DNA of 56,235 nt, from NCBI GenBank assembly GCA_028289815.1, contig JAPYNQ010000027.1:1-56235 (forward strand). Direction: 5' to 3'. The first letter of the stretch is position 1. Every line of letters starts with the position of its first letter. Shown here one piece after another: positions 55,923-56,235 of the stretch. Under the pieces are notes generated by a model. That model was given only the letters and a program-made list of their open reading frames with translations, searched no databases and had not been told where the DNA came from. This stretch comes from Gammaproteobacteria bacterium (GTDB taxonomy: Bacteria; Pseudomonadota; Gammaproteobacteria; JAJDYQ01). A program made the position numbers and the translations under genes.

Positions 55923-56235
55923 TTACAACAGCTTGATCAGCGCAACCACCAGTCCCCCCTAGGCAATGAGTGCCCCAACCATCGCCTTGAGCAAATCGGC
56001 CTTGACCGAGGCAATCCCGGACCGGGTTTCTTGCCGCAGCAGCTCTATCTCAAACTTGATCTCCTGCCGCAGGGATTCTACACCGGCTTGAACTTTTTCT
56101 ATTTCAACCCGGGTTTCCTAGCGCAGGGATTCTACACTGGCCTGAACTTTTTCTATTCCAACCCGGGTTTCCTGGCGCAGGGATTCTATCTCAGACTTGG
56201 TTTCCTGCCGCAGAATCTCTGCATCTGTTCGGAGT
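55923..56235 (-). pseudogene. Decayed DUF1640-type coiled-coil gene, copy B (runs off the window)
   Basis: On the minus strand a long heptad-repeat frame runs from the window edge: repeats of the type SLRQETRVEIEKVQAGVE, then SVKADLLKAMVGALIA and GGLVVALIKLL before TAA at 55923-55925. Two TAG codons interrupt it in frame, at 56118-56120 (where the repeats read LRQE) and 55959-55961 (just before the terminal hydrophobic segment). No frameshift is needed. Copies A and B share the 3' end and flank. The missing 5' part lies outside the window. Confidence 0.7.

Overview
The window is a stretch of chromosome from a gammaproteobacterium of moderate GC content. The block pyrF-recX-alaS-lysC-csrA-tRNA-Ser resembles the recA-recX-alaS-csrA-tRNA neighbourhood of Escherichia and Pseudomonas. 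The mfd-csiV pair, the queA-tgt-yajC-secD-secF cluster, tadA beside mltF, and the AcnD/PrpF form of the methylcitrate cycle all point the same way. A DUF302 gene and decayed DUF1640 coiled-coil genes resemble families common in sulfur-oxidising or host-associated gammaproteobacteria, but the species cannot be named.

Layout. 1-1000 holds the end of an IS1595-type transposase and a broken zinc-ribbon, transposase-like gene. 1166-7000 is a minus-strand housekeeping block: tRNA-Ser(GCT), csrA, lysC, alaS, recX, pyrF. 7201-11366 is mfd-csiV. 11399-12743 is an overlapping purine salvage pair (methylthioinosine phosphorylase and hypoxanthine phosphoribosyltransferase). 12841-14945 holds a small coiled-coil protein, a response-regulator/Ser-Thr-kinase fusion and a convergent HPt protein. 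15097-18289 has two lipoproteins around nadA. 18290-19418 has no recognisable gene. 19419-22232 is a minus-strand set: a small secreted protein, a ParA-type ATPase, a membrane-anchored TPR protein and a broken DUF302 gene. 22376-26389 carries msrA, sixA, small unknown genes, mltF and tadA.

26575-32283 is secF-secD-yajC-tgt-queA, followed by tRNA-Leu(CAA). 32542-42233 is a complete propionate operon, transcribed as gntR-type regulator, prpB, prpC, acnD, prpF, acuI, prpE. It is separated from a divergent O-acetylhomoserine sulfhydrylase gene by a regulatory region with palindromes. Then come mutS, a TauE/SafE permease, and leuA-udg-rimI. The rimI gene has an internal amber codon. leuA has a near-consensus promoter and a leucine-rich short ORF upstream.

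The right end (51800-56235) is accessory. A ribbon-helix-helix protein, an Eco57I/TaqI-like adenine methyltransferase and a phospholipase-D-fold nuclease look like a compact restriction-modification system. It abuts a secreted repeat-domain gene and the second decayed DUF1640 copy. Several genes are broken by in-frame stops rather than frameshifts. Three clear amber codons lie in CTAGG, as expected from C-to-T change at CCWGG sites. The most interesting candidates are the receiver-kinase/HPt pair, the restriction-modification cassette, the ParA/TPR set, the regulatory region between the propionate operon and the sulfhydrylase gene, and the leuA leader.
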